10,025 nucleotides of DNA from Patescibacteria group bacterium (GCA_018818345.1 JAHISI010000060.1:1-10025); one strand, 5' to 3'; shown: positions 1-7,093, counted from the first letter of the stretch. Program-made: numbers and translations. The notes: a model not told the origin generated them from the sequence alone.

Positions 1-519
1 AATGCCGGTATTTTCTTCTTTGGTTGTTACAATTAATGCTTCTGCTATTAATCCTTCAACTTTAGAATAGTCTTCTTTTGCAAAATCAGTCATCTTTTTA
101 ACTATGAATAACTGTTCAAGATCGATATCTCCTTCTCTAACATATTCTTTGTTTAGGTATATGAGATAGATATCGTTAATATCTTTTTCAAGAGTATTTG
201 AAGCTGTGTAATATTGAAAGAGGATGTCATATTCATGTACCTTCTCTATCTCGGTTACACTTTTTACTTCATATATATCATTTCCTACAACAATGTCTGC
301 TCTACTGTAGAGGTCATCTGTTTGATATATTTTTTGGTATTCACAATCAGGAGATATGTATTTCTCAACATATTCTCTTGCAAGTTTCTCTACCTCATAT
401 CCTTGTTTAATGAGGTGTTGATCATATTGAGAGAGTGTTTTGTTGTATTGATTATGTTTCTGTGCCCATAGATGCATAGGAGCATCCATGAAGAGCAGGA
501 AATCAGATTTTGTTAGCAT
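1..519 (-). CDS. DUF2779-like protein with PD-(D/E)XK nuclease core, C-terminus cut by window edge
   Basis: Reading on the minus strand from ATG at 519, the frame stays open for 173 codons to the left edge, so the gene is partial at its 3' end. The opening (MLTKSDFLLFMDAPMHLW) resembles the start of DUF2779-family proteins, which combine a RecB/Cas4-like nuclease fold with a further C-terminal region not visible here. The nuclease signature can be seen: Asp75 in a YSRADIVV strand, then Glu84 and Lys86 in YEVKS, followed by a Gln102-x-Tyr104 (FQYY) helix motif as in RecB-type nucleases. No cysteine cluster of the Cas4 type is visible in this part. The start lies 3 bases after the stop of the gene at 523-900, so the two are probably co-transcribed, although an extended -10 element also sits 5 bases before the ATG. 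The nuclease fold is well supported; the DUF2779 assignment comes from memory of the family and is likely but unproven. Substrate and role are unknown. Confidence 0.72.
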   Translation of the reverse strand, partial: MLTKSDFLLFMDAPMHLWAQKHNQYNKTLSQYDQHLIKQGYEVEKLAREYVEKYISPDCEYQKIYQTDDLYSRADIVVGNDIYEVKSVTEIEKVHEYDILFQYYTASNTLEKDINDIYLIYLNKEYVREGDIDLEQLFIVKKMTDFAKEDYSKVEGLIAEALIVTTKEENTGI

Positions 520-522
520 ATA

Positions 523-900
523 CTATTCTACCACTAATGAAACAGTTGCTTTACTACTTGCATTAAATGTTCCAGAGTATGTATATTCCTTTAAAACTGT
601 AGAGCATATTTCGACATTGGTATCTTCTAATGTTTTAACCTGGATTTTTACCTGTTCAGGATAGCTTTCCATTACCAAGGCTTCGGTGTTTGCACTAAAG
701 CATGGAGTTGGAAGAGTTCCATCTACTGTGTATTCCCAATTATTATTCCCTTTGTATGTATATGTTAGGGTAAAATTGTTTTGATTGATCTCTTTGCTAG
801 ATTGCTGGTTTTTATTCTGTAGATACAGGTATACAAAGATACCTGAAACTACAATTAACAAGAGGGCTATAACTGAGATGAGTATGACTTTTTTATTCAT
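523..900 (-). CDS. Membrane-anchored extracellular protein of unknown function
   Basis: A 125-residue protein with a short basic N-terminus (MNKKV), one hydrophobic helix at about residues 5-27 and a polar exported domain rich in predicted beta strands. The helix has no lipobox cysteine and no clear signal-peptidase site, so it is more likely an uncleaved anchor than a lipoprotein signal. Two cysteines, Cys67 (TPCFS) and Cys99 (EICST), lie in the exported part and could form a disulfide. The pattern of a TPC motif followed by alternating strands and a second cysteine looks like a small beta-sandwich domain, but I cannot name the family. The frame can be extended to a TTG at 915, but the ATG at 900 is preferred because it puts the basic residues and helix at the usual place, and a TATAAT box at 918-923 lies 17 bases before it. 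It is followed by the DUF2779-like gene after 3 bases. Confidence 0.75.
   Translation of the reverse strand: MNKKVILISVIALLLIVVSGIFVYLYLQNKNQQSSKEINQNNFTLTYTYKGNNNWEYTVDGTLPTPCFSANTEALVMESYPEQVKIQVKTLEDTNVEICSTVLKEYTYSGTFNASSKATVSLVVE
525..533 (-). promoter_or_regulatory. Possible extended -10 element before the DUF2779-like gene
   Basis: On the minus strand TGGTAGAAT (TGn plus a hexamer matching TATAAT at 4 of 6 positions) ends 5 bases before the ATG at 519. It lies inside the last codons of the upstream gene, so it may be fortuitous. It is nearly identical in sequence and spacing to the element before iscS (4509-4517). A start point about 6 bases downstream would make the transcript leaderless. 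Confidence 0.35.
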
Positions 901-917
901 GATATGACTATTCAAAT

Positions 918-923
918 ATTATA
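918..923 (-). promoter_or_regulatory. -10 box for the gene at 523-900
   Basis: A perfect TATAAT on the minus strand, 17 bases before the ATG at 900. It predicts a 5' leader of about 10 bases. No good -35 hexamer is seen at 16-18 bases upstream. Confidence 0.5.
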
Positions 924-977
924 TTGTTCATTAATACATATTATCATATATCTAAAATGGAATTGAGAACTATCCTC

Positions 978-1007
978 TTGATGAAGTATATGGGGTTGAG
1001 GTATATT
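978..1007 (+). promoter_or_regulatory. Possible promoter for the gene pair at 1038-1925
   Basis: TTGATG (978-983) and TATATT (1002-1007) are separated by 18 bases, ending 30 bases before the ATG at 1038. An alternative -10, TATAAC at 1012-1017, has no partner -35. In such AT-rich sequence the match is weak evidence. The 137-base interval 901-1037 is divergent between two genes, so it must hold promoters in both directions. Confidence 0.35.
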
Positions 1008-1037
1008 AGTGTATAACTTGAACTAGACTCGTATATC

Positions 1038-1604
1038 ATGCAACAAAAAGATACTACTCTTCAGAATGCTCCGGAACTATATGATATTCAAATGCTTGAA
1101 AGTATAGGTGTCCCAAAGGGAAAGGAATTGATTTGTACAGAACTAGATCTCACATTAGAAGAAATAGATTCAATGAATGCTTGTGCAAGAGTCCTTGGAC
1201 TTATAACAGAAGAGGAGTCCTTAACAGATACCCAAATACTAGCTAAAAATGTTGAAGAGAAGCGAGTTCTTGGATTTGTAGCGCATAGTTTGAAGAGCCA
1301 AAGTACTCAAAGGGAAATAACTTTGTATATTAAAGAAGGTTGTAATACGGATCTTAAAGGGCTTAAAGATTTTATGATAAGAAGGAAATACCATGATGGA
1401 AAAGATCAGACGGATTGTTTATATAATGGGATTGTAGATAATCCTATCGAGTCAGCTTACTTGTTATTACTTCATAATATACTGTTATCCCATGGAGTTA
1501 TGCGAGATAATCCAGAATTTCTATCCAAAATGCAGGCGAGGGAGAAGGAATTAAAAGAAATACAAACCAGGGAGAATGATGATACCGAAAAACAACAGAA
1601 GTAA
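1038..1604 (+). CDS. Unrecognised soluble protein, 188 residues
   Basis: I do not recognise this protein. It has no signal peptide and no membrane helix, so it should be cytoplasmic. The first two thirds look like a mixed or mainly helical domain with four cysteines (Cys33, Cys49, Cys102, Cys127) that are too scattered for an obvious metal site. A strand-like stretch follows at about 93-99 (REITLYIK). The last 25 residues are highly charged, rich in Glu, Lys and Gln, and probably form an exposed helix or disordered tail. The ATG at 1038 follows a promoter-like region and has no Shine-Dalgarno sequence. The next gene starts 6 bases after this stop, so the two are probably one transcript. Base composition resembles that of its neighbours, giving no sign of recent transfer. 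It is likely a real gene because the frame is long, its codon pattern is normal and it fills its interval. Confidence 0.72.
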   Translation: MQQKDTTLQNAPELYDIQMLESIGVPKGKELICTELDLTLEEIDSMNACARVLGLITEEESLTDTQILAKNVEEKRVLGFVAHSLKSQSTQREITLYIKEGCNTDLKGLKDFMIRRKYHDGKDQTDCLYNGIVDNPIESAYLLLLHNILLSHGVMRDNPEFLSKMQAREKELKEIQTRENDDTEKQQK

Positions 1605-1610
1605 TTAGAA

Positions 1611-1925
1611 ATGGATTTAGTAGATTTTGAGAATTATACTATTAACAATGGGAGTCTTCATATCGTAGATGGAGATACAGATATTACAGTTGAGAAAAAT
1701 GGGGACATATTTATTATTAAATGCCTAAATGCAGGTTCTGTTATGTTTGAATATCAACATCAGAATATTGTGAATAGCGATGGAGTAGAAGCGCAGAACT
1801 CATATACCATTAAATGTAAGGGACGTATATTCTGGGATCCTAAATCAATGATAAAAATCGCAAAATATTCAAATGAAATATTTGGTAATACTTTGGAATT
1901 AATTAAACAAAGAATTACTCAATAA
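1611..1925 (+). CDS. Unrecognised small protein, 104 residues
   Basis: This small protein is not recognised. The N-terminal 70 residues alternate polar and hydrophobic positions (for example ITVEKNGDIFIIKC and SVMFEYQHQ) and are probably a small beta-sheet domain. The last 30 residues look helical. There is no signal peptide or membrane helix. Two cysteines (one in FIIKC, one in TIKCKGR) are present. The start at 1611 is 6 bases after the stop of the preceding gene, with no Shine-Dalgarno site, which suggests translational coupling. Its last 11 bases overlap the end of mnmA on the other strand, so the two convergent transcripts must run into each other. The link with the gene at 1038-1604 is the only functional hint. 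Confidence 0.65.
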   Translation: MDLVDFENYTINNGSLHIVDGDTDITVEKNGDIFIIKCLNAGSVMFEYQHQNIVNSDGVEAQNSYTIKCKGRIFWDPKSMIKIAKYSNEIFGNTLELIKQRITQ

Positions 1926-2967
1926 TCCCACCACCAATAACATACTCATCATCATAGAATACTACAGATTGTCCTGACGTAATTGCTCTTTGTGGAGTAT
2001 CAAACACTACCTCTACCCTTCCATCTTCCAATGGTTTTATAGTAGCAGGCGCTTCCTTAGCTCCATACCTAATCTTTGCACTAACTTTCATTTCATGATC
2101 TAATTTTTCTATAGCTACCCAGTTCAATTCTCTAGCAATTAATGTATTTCCAAAAGTTTCATCATCATCCCCTATAACTACTTCATTCTTTTCAATATCT
2201 ACATCTACAACATACAAAGGTTTGTTACTAGCAATTCCCAAACCCTTTCTCTGTCCAACAGTATAGTAGTAGATTCCCTTATGTTCTCCTAATATATTTC
2301 CTTTGGTATCAACAAAATTCCCAGGTAATATATCTGAATCAATATTCTCAGCTATGAACTTACCATAGTCGTTGTCAGCAACAAAACAGATCTCTTGGCT
2401 ATCCTTTTTCTCAGCAACAGCTAGTTCATACTTCTTCGCTAATTCCCTTACCCTATCCTTATTATATTCTCCCAATGGAAATATTGTATGGGCCAATTGC
2501 TCTTGTTTAAGGTTGTAGAGAACATAGGTTTGATCTTTAGTTTTGCTCTCAGATTTTCTAAGTAAGTATCTTCCATCTTTTTCTTCTACCCTTGCATAGT
2601 GACCAGTAGCAATATATGGAATGTCTTTGGATATGGCATATTGAAGAAGCTCTTCAAACTTTACAATTCTGTTACACAATACACATGGATTAGGAGTTCT
2701 TCCTTGAAGATATTCTGCAATGAATGCTTGTATTACTCGCTCATCAAAGGTCTCTTCTAAGTGTAAAGAGATATGCTCTATACCTAACTGTTTTGCAACT
2801 TCTTTTGCTTCTTGTTCTACCCTATTGTTTCTACATTCTTCCTTTAGTACAAGCATGGTAGCCCCAATAACTTCATAGCCTTGTTCTTGAAGTAAGGCAA
2901 CGGTAACGGAGCTATCTACTCCACCACTCATTCCAACTAATACTTTTTTGTTACTTTGAGGATTCAT
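1915..2967 (-). CDS. mnmA: tRNA-specific 2-thiouridylase MnmA
   Basis: MnmA (TrmU) activates the wobble uridine (U34) of Lys, Glu and Gln tRNAs with ATP and replaces its 2-oxygen by sulfur relayed from a cysteine desulfurase. With the ATG at 2967 the protein has 350 residues, close to the family norm. The ATP-binding PP-loop SGGVDSS is at residues 14-20, the catalytic cysteine is Cys98 in PCVLCN, and the persulfide-carrying cysteine is Cys194 in SQEICFV. GHYA (122-125), DQTYVLY and YTVGQRKGLG are further family motifs, and the C-terminal beta domain ends in GGG. An in-frame ATG at 2985 would add six residues. The 2967 start is preferred because it gives the usual distance to the PP-loop, follows a purine-rich stretch, and shortens the overlap with iscU from 35 to 17 bases. 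Its place after iscS and iscU fits its need for sulfur. Confidence 0.96.
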   Translation of the reverse strand: MNPQSNKKVLVGMSGGVDSSVTVALLQEQGYEVIGATMLVLKEECRNNRVEQEAKEVAKQLGIEHISLHLEETFDERVIQAFIAEYLQGRTPNPCVLCNRIVKFEELLQYAISKDIPYIATGHYARVEEKDGRYLLRKSESKTKDQTYVLYNLKQEQLAHTIFPLGEYNKDRVRELAKKYELAVAEKKDSQEICFVADNDYGKFIAENIDSDILPGNFVDTKGNILGEHKGIYYYTVGQRKGLGIASNKPLYVVDVDIEKNEVVIGDDDETFGNTLIARELNWVAIEKLDHEMKVSAKIRYGAKEAPATIKPLEDGRVEVVFDTPQRAITSGQSVVFYDDEYVIGGGIIE

Positions 2968-3320
2968 TCTTCTTTTTGTAATCATCTATTGCTGACTTAA
3001 TTGCTTGCTCTGCAAGATTAGAACAATGCATTTTTATCGGAGGTAACCCATTTAATGCTTCTGCCACAGTCTTGTTTGATATCTCTAGTGCTTCTTCAAG
3101 TGTTTTTCCTAATATCAATTCAGTTGCCATGCTACTTGTAGCTACGGCTGCACCACATCCGAAGGTTTGGAATTTTACATCAGTAATTACATTGTCCTTG
3201 ATTTTAAGATACATCTTCATGATATCTCCACAGACCGGATTACCAACTTCACCAATACCATCGGCGTTCTCAATTACACCTACATTTCTAGGATTCATGA
3301 AATGATCCATTACTTTTTGA

Positions 3321-3334
<14 letters not shown>
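2951..3334 (-). CDS. iscU: Fe-S cluster scaffold protein IscU (NifU N-terminal type)
   Basis: IscU receives sulfur from IscS and builds 2Fe-2S and 4Fe-4S clusters for transfer to client proteins in the cytoplasm. From the ATG at 3334 it has 127 residues, the standard length of a stand-alone IscU. The start YSQKVMDHFMNPRNVG is typical of the family. The three cluster ligands are Cys35 (NPVCGD), Cys60 (TFGCGA) and Cys104 (KMHCSN), and the conserved Asp37 and His103 are also present. A longer frame begins at ATG 3352, adding MSLLNK. It is less likely because family members begin shortly before the YS motif and because it would lengthen the overlap with iscS from 14 to 32 bases. The aspartate after the first cysteine and the histidine before the third mark it as a true scaffold. 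No HscA/HscB chaperones, ferredoxin or IscR regulator are visible nearby. Confidence 0.95.
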
Positions 3335-4502
<1,168 letters not shown>

Positions 4503-4508
4503 ATATAT

Positions 4509-4517
4509 ATTCTACCA
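4509..4517 (-). promoter_or_regulatory. Extended -10 element before iscS
   Basis: TGGTAGAAT on the minus strand ends 6 bases before the iscS ATG, within the 29-base gap after the stop of the 87-residue gene. No -35 hexamer is seen at a normal distance, as expected for an extended -10 promoter. The predicted transcript would begin at or next to the ATG. Confidence 0.45.
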
Positions 4518-4531
4518 TAGAGGTCAAGAGG

Positions 4532-4795
4532 TTACTGCTTTTGGGGTCTGTAGCTGGCTACTTCAGCTCTATATTTATCAGCTTCCTCAAGGAGTTTTCC
4601 TATTCCTGTTAGAAATTGGTCATTTACTTGGGAAAGTTCTTGGGCAAGATATTTTATTTCCCTTCCCTTAGTTTCAGCATCTACAAGAAGCTGTGTATTT
4701 ATCTTTTCTGGAAGAGTATTTGTGACGGTATCAACCTCTGGAGTTATTTCTGGATCAAGAATATTGTTAATTTCTGTTGTTGTATCAGGTATCAT
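4532..4795 (-). CDS. Small acidic helical protein of unknown function, 87 residues
   Basis: I do not recognise this protein. The first 35 residues are acidic, rich in Thr, Pro and Asp/Glu, and probably disordered. From about residue 37 to 80 the sequence becomes a long amphipathic helix (through AQELSQVNDQFLTGIGKLLEE) that could form a coiled coil. It has no cysteine, signal peptide or membrane helix. The ATG at 4795 is 3 bases after the stop of the 38-residue ORF and its own stop is 29 bases before iscS, so it very probably belongs to the iscS-iscU-mnmA transcript. A partner role with IscS or MnmA is possible from position only. It also could simply be a small coiled-coil protein that shares the promoter. 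Confidence 0.65.
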   Translation of the reverse strand: MIPDTTTEINNILDPEITPEVDTVTNTLPEKINTQLLVDAETKGREIKYLAQELSQVNDQFLTGIGKLLEEADKYRAEVASYRPQKQ

Positions 4796-4798
4796 GGT

Positions 4799-4915
4799 TT
4801 AAGAAGATATATTTGAAATTGATCTTTGTGACTTAATATCAAGAAGTTTATTGTAAATTATTGTTAACAATATATTGATTTCTTGTAATCTCTGATTTAC
4901 TTCTGTTGCATTCAT
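4799..4915 (-). CDS. Small ORF, 38 residues, head of the isc operon
   Basis: Reading from ATG 4915 gives a 38-residue protein (start MNATEVNQRLQEINILL) ending with TAA at 4799-4801. It is predicted to be a single amphipathic helix at residues 4-30 with Leu/Ile spaced as in a coiled coil, followed by a Ser-rich tail. It has no Cys or Trp and is not recognised. Three things support it as a real gene: an extended -10 element (TGATATACT) sits 6 bases before the ATG, its stop is 3 bases from the start of the next gene, and it fills the space between the MFS gene and the next gene (4796-4934), which otherwise would be an untranslated leader. The alternative is that 4796-4915 is simply a leader and the ORF is accidental. 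Confidence 0.5.
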   Translation of the reverse strand: MNATEVNQRLQEINILLTIIYNKLLDIKSQRSISNISS

Positions 4916-4921
4916 ATCTCT

Positions 4922-4930
4922 AGTATATCA
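4922..4930 (-). promoter_or_regulatory. Extended -10 promoter for the small-ORF/isc operon
   Basis: TGATATACT on the minus strand contains the TG motif and a hexamer (TATACT) matching TATAAT at 5 of 6 positions. It ends 6 bases before the ATG at 4915, predicting a leaderless transcript. It lies in the short gap after the stop of the MFS gene (4935), so the operon has a promoter separate from the MFS gene. No -35 hexamer is evident. Confidence 0.5.
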
Positions 4931-4934
4931 AATG

Positions 4935-5564
4935 TTATGTTTTCAGAATATGGTTAGTTTTTCTTTTCTTAGCAGTAAATATTAATGCAATCCATATACT
5001 ACCTGACATCATTAATACTCCTGAACAAATCATAACCCAATCAAAATATATATCACCTAGATTGGCGATTAATCCAATTATGGCACTAAGAATAACGGTG
5101 GAGAGACTTATAATGGTTTCGTAAAAGCCATATTGTTTGCCTTCTCTTCCATAGTCTATATTCATAGCAAAGAGCTTTCTCCATGAAGATAAATTTAGAG
5201 ATGCACCAATACCAAATATGAATTGGAGTACAAAGTAATGCCATGGTTGGGATATGAGTGGATACAGTATGTATGGTATCCCCATTAATATGATTCCCCC
5301 TATGAGAAAATATATATCATCTTTATCCTTCTTTATCTTGTCCGTTATATACCCTATTGGTATCTGTGTTAGGGCTCTTGTGAGGTAGTATATTGCGGTT
5401 CCTACACCTATGAATTCAATTGCATTAGCACCTAATTTCCCAGAGAGATATATTCCTGCGAGAGTTGAGATTACAAAGTATGGTCCCCATGAGAATACGT
5501 CGGAGAGTGTTAGAAGTACTATTACCTTGTTGAAATTCTTAATATGTTTTTGGAGTTGGAGCAT
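4935..5564 (-). CDS. Half-size MFS transporter (six membrane helices)
   Basis: This 209-residue inner-membrane protein corresponds to the N-terminal half of a major facilitator transporter. Six hydrophobic helices can be placed at about 13-36, 46-68, 83-103, 107-127, 149-169 and 175-196. Between helices 2 and 3 is MFS motif A in a degenerate form (GYITDKIKKDKDD, residues 71-83), with the conserved Gly71 and Asp75. The C-terminus is basic (KKRK), as expected for a cytoplasmic end. Full MFS proteins have 12 helices in about 400 residues. The second half is missing, and the sequence after its stop (4799-4934) contains no remnant of it, so this is not a fresh frameshift. It might work as a homodimer or with another half outside the window. 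The substrate cannot be inferred. It is divergent from the FAD oxidoreductase gene across a 146-base gap. Confidence 0.82.
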   Translation of the reverse strand: MLQLQKHIKNFNKVIVLLTLSDVFSWGPYFVISTLAGIYLSGKLGANAIEFIGVGTAIYYLTRALTQIPIGYITDKIKKDKDDIYFLIGGIILMGIPYILYPLISQPWHYFVLQFIFGIGASLNLSSWRKLFAMNIDYGREGKQYGFYETIISLSTVILSAIIGLIANLGDIYFDWVMICSGVLMMSGSIWIALIFTAKKRKTNHILKT

Positions 5565-5573
5565 GATGGATAT

Positions 5574-5582
5574 ATGGTAGCA
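5574..5582 (-). promoter_or_regulatory. Weak extended -10-like element before the MFS gene
   Basis: TGCTACCAT on the minus strand has the TG motif but its hexamer matches TATAAT at only 4 of 6 positions. It ends 9 bases before the ATG at 5564. It is listed because similar elements precede other genes here; on its own it is weak. Confidence 0.2.
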
Positions 5583-5610
5583 TAATTCTTTTGAATAAAA
5601 AATTAAATTA

Positions 5611-5630
5611 GATCAGTTCTAGATTTGATC
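5611..5630. repeat. 20-base imperfect palindrome in a divergent intergenic region
   Basis: The sequence GATCAGTTCTAGATTTGATC is symmetric at 16 of 20 positions: outer GATCA/TGATC and central TCTAGA, with two unmatched bases on each side between them. It lies 46 bases before the MFS start and 80 bases before the FAD oxidoreductase start. Two-fold symmetry at this position is what a dimeric repressor or activator site would look like, but the symmetry could also be chance in AT-rich DNA. Confidence 0.35.
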
Positions 5631-5655
5631 TCGTGAAGCAGATGTTCCACAGTTA

Positions 5656-5684
5656 TTGTCATAATGGATAGTTTCTGGAATAAT
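5656..5684 (+). promoter_or_regulatory. Promoter of the FAD-dependent oxidoreductase gene
   Basis: TTGTCA (5656-5661) and AATAAT (5679-5684) are separated by the ideal 17 bases, and TGG directly before the -10 supplies an extended -10 motif. This is the best complete promoter match in the window. The transcript should begin near 5691, giving a leader of about 20 bases before the ATG at 5711. Confidence 0.6.
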
Positions 5685-5685
5685 A

Positions 5686-5698
5686 TTAGGTAACCTAA
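5686..5698. repeat. 13-base palindrome over the predicted transcription start
   Basis: TTAGGT and ACCTAA form a perfect inverted repeat around a single central A. It begins directly after the predicted -10 box and covers the expected start point, a classic place for a repressor operator. Six-base arms are short enough to occur by chance, so this is only a candidate. Confidence 0.3.
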
Positions 5699-5710
5699 CC
5701 ACATATCACT

Positions 5711-7048
5711 ATGTCTAAATACGATGTAATAGTAGTTGGTGCTGGCCCTGCTGGCCTATTCGCATGTTACGAACTTCTCAAATCTCACAAAGATATGAAA
5801 ATAGCCCTCATAGATATGGGTAATAGAATTGAGAATAGAAAACCCAATGAAGTCATGTCAGGTATAGGAGGAGCAGGAACATTTTCAGATGGAAAATTAC
5901 ACCTAACCGCATATCTCTCACATGAGAAAGCTTTTCATTTAATATCTCAACCCGAATATCAAAAAATCTTAGACTATGTAGATGAAATATTCACAGGTTT
6001 TGGAGTAGATGCTGAATACTATCCAAAAGAAAACAAAGAATATGACAAACTAATCGAAGAAGCTACAAAAAATGATGTCGAATTAATTGTAAGAAAAGCA
6101 AGGCATGTAGGGACAGACAAACTCACTGCGGTTATAGGTAAGATGGAGAAGGATCTTTTGAAAAGGGGAGTAGAAATATTGGATAACACTGAAGTAACAG
6201 ATATCTTACTTAAAGATAAAAAGATAAACGGAGTAGTTACAAAAGATGGAAAAGAGATCAAATCCCCTATCGTTCTCCTTGCTCCAGGTAGAGTTCGAGC
6301 TAGCTGGTTACAGAAGTTGGCTAACAAATATGATATTAAATATATGTATGACAAAGTTGAGGTTGGAGTAAGAGTCGAATTTTTAGCACCAATAATGAAA
6401 CGCCAAGCAGATATTCTTTACGAAACTGTTTACAAGGTAAGAACTAAAACATATCACGATATCATTAGAACATTTTGTAGTTGTCCTAATGGAGAGGTTG
6501 CTACTGAAAACTATGATGGTTACATTTGTGTAAATGGTCATTCTAAATCAGATCATAAATCAAAGAATTCAAATTTTGCATTTGTGTCAGAAGTAAGTCT
6601 TACTGAACCAGTAGAAAATTCCATAGCATATGCTAAATCAATTGCGGAAGTAGCTTCTACCCTTGGTGGAGGGAAACCTTTATTACAATCACTAGAAGAT
6701 TTACATAGTGGTAGAAGAAGTACTTGGAGCAGGCTTTCAAAATCGTTTGTAACCCCTACTCTTACAGATGTTACACCGGGGGATATAGCTATGGCGTTAC
6801 CATATCGAATTGTAAAAAATATTGAGGAAGGTTTAGAGATATTGGATAAGGTGATGCCAGGTATTAATGGTGGTTCTACGCTTCTCTATGCCCCTGAGGT
6901 TAAGTTTAGATCTTCTAAGATAGTTACAGATAATGGATTACAAACACGTATTAAAGGACTGTATGTGGCCGGAGATGCTGCTGGGGTATCAGGAAGTATA
7001 ACGGGAGCTGCGGTAACGGGAATTATGTTTGCAAGATCACAAGCCTAA
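5711..7048 (+). CDS. Uncharacterised FAD-dependent dehydrogenase (COG2509 type)
   Basis: A 445-residue flavoprotein with a Rossmann-type FAD fold at the N-terminus: GAGPAG at residues 10-15 after the first strand (DVIVV) and an acidic residue, Asp35, at the end of the second strand (IALID). The segment GIGGAGTFSDGKL (51-63) and the cysteine pair in RTFCSCPNGE (Cys256, Cys258) are features I associate with COG2509, a widespread family of oxidoreductases with unknown substrate. The C-terminal FAD signature GLYVAGDAAG places Asp422 against the ribityl chain. There is no signal peptide, so it acts in the cytoplasm. The ATG at 5711 puts the GxGxxG at the usual distance from the N-terminus. It has a good promoter upstream and is followed after 45 bases by a glycosyltransferase gene that has its own promoter-like element. 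The fold is certain; the reaction is not known. Confidence 0.9.
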   Translation: MSKYDVIVVGAGPAGLFACYELLKSHKDMKIALIDMGNRIENRKPNEVMSGIGGAGTFSDGKLHLTAYLSHEKAFHLISQPEYQKILDYVDEIFTGFGVDAEYYPKENKEYDKLIEEATKNDVELIVRKARHVGTDKLTAVIGKMEKDLLKRGVEILDNTEVTDILLKDKKINGVVTKDGKEIKSPIVLLAPGRVRASWLQKLANKYDIKYMYDKVEVGVRVEFLAPIMKRQADILYETVYKVRTKTYHDIIRTFCSCPNGEVATENYDGYICVNGHSKSDHKSKNSNFAFVSEVSLTEPVENSIAYAKSIAEVASTLGGGKPLLQSLEDLHSGRRSTWSRLSKSFVTPTLTDVTPGDIAMALPYRIVKNIEEGLEILDKVMPGINGGSTLLYAPEVKFRSSKIVTDNGLQTRIKGLYVAGDAAGVSGSITGAAVTGIMFARSQA

Positions 7049-7077
7049 ATATATCTGATATAATTACGCACATAAAT

Positions 7078-7086
7078 TGATATCAT
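7078..7086 (+). promoter_or_regulatory. Extended -10 element before the glycosyltransferase gene pair
   Basis: TGATATCAT has the TG motif and a hexamer (TATCAT) matching TATAAT at 5 of 6 positions. It ends 7 bases before the ATG at 7094, so a start at the usual distance would give a leaderless transcript. It lies in the 45-base gap after the FAD oxidoreductase gene; read-through from that gene is also possible, since no terminator hairpin is visible there. Confidence 0.45.
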
Positions 7087-7093
7087 AATACAT

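Noticed and set aside
198..471. Overlapping plus-strand reading frames of 70 and 85 codons
   Set aside because: They lie opposite the open minus-strand frame of the DUF2779-like gene, are full of Phe, Ile and Tyr from antisense reading, and have no family features.
913..915. TTG as start of the membrane-anchored protein
   Set aside because: It lies 2 bases after the TATAAT box, too close to be in the transcript; ATG at 900 gives a normal basic-then-hydrophobic N-terminus.
6019..6354. Minus-strand frame of 111 codons inside the FAD oxidoreductase gene
   Set aside because: Antisense shadow; Ser/Leu/Phe-rich composition and no start signal.
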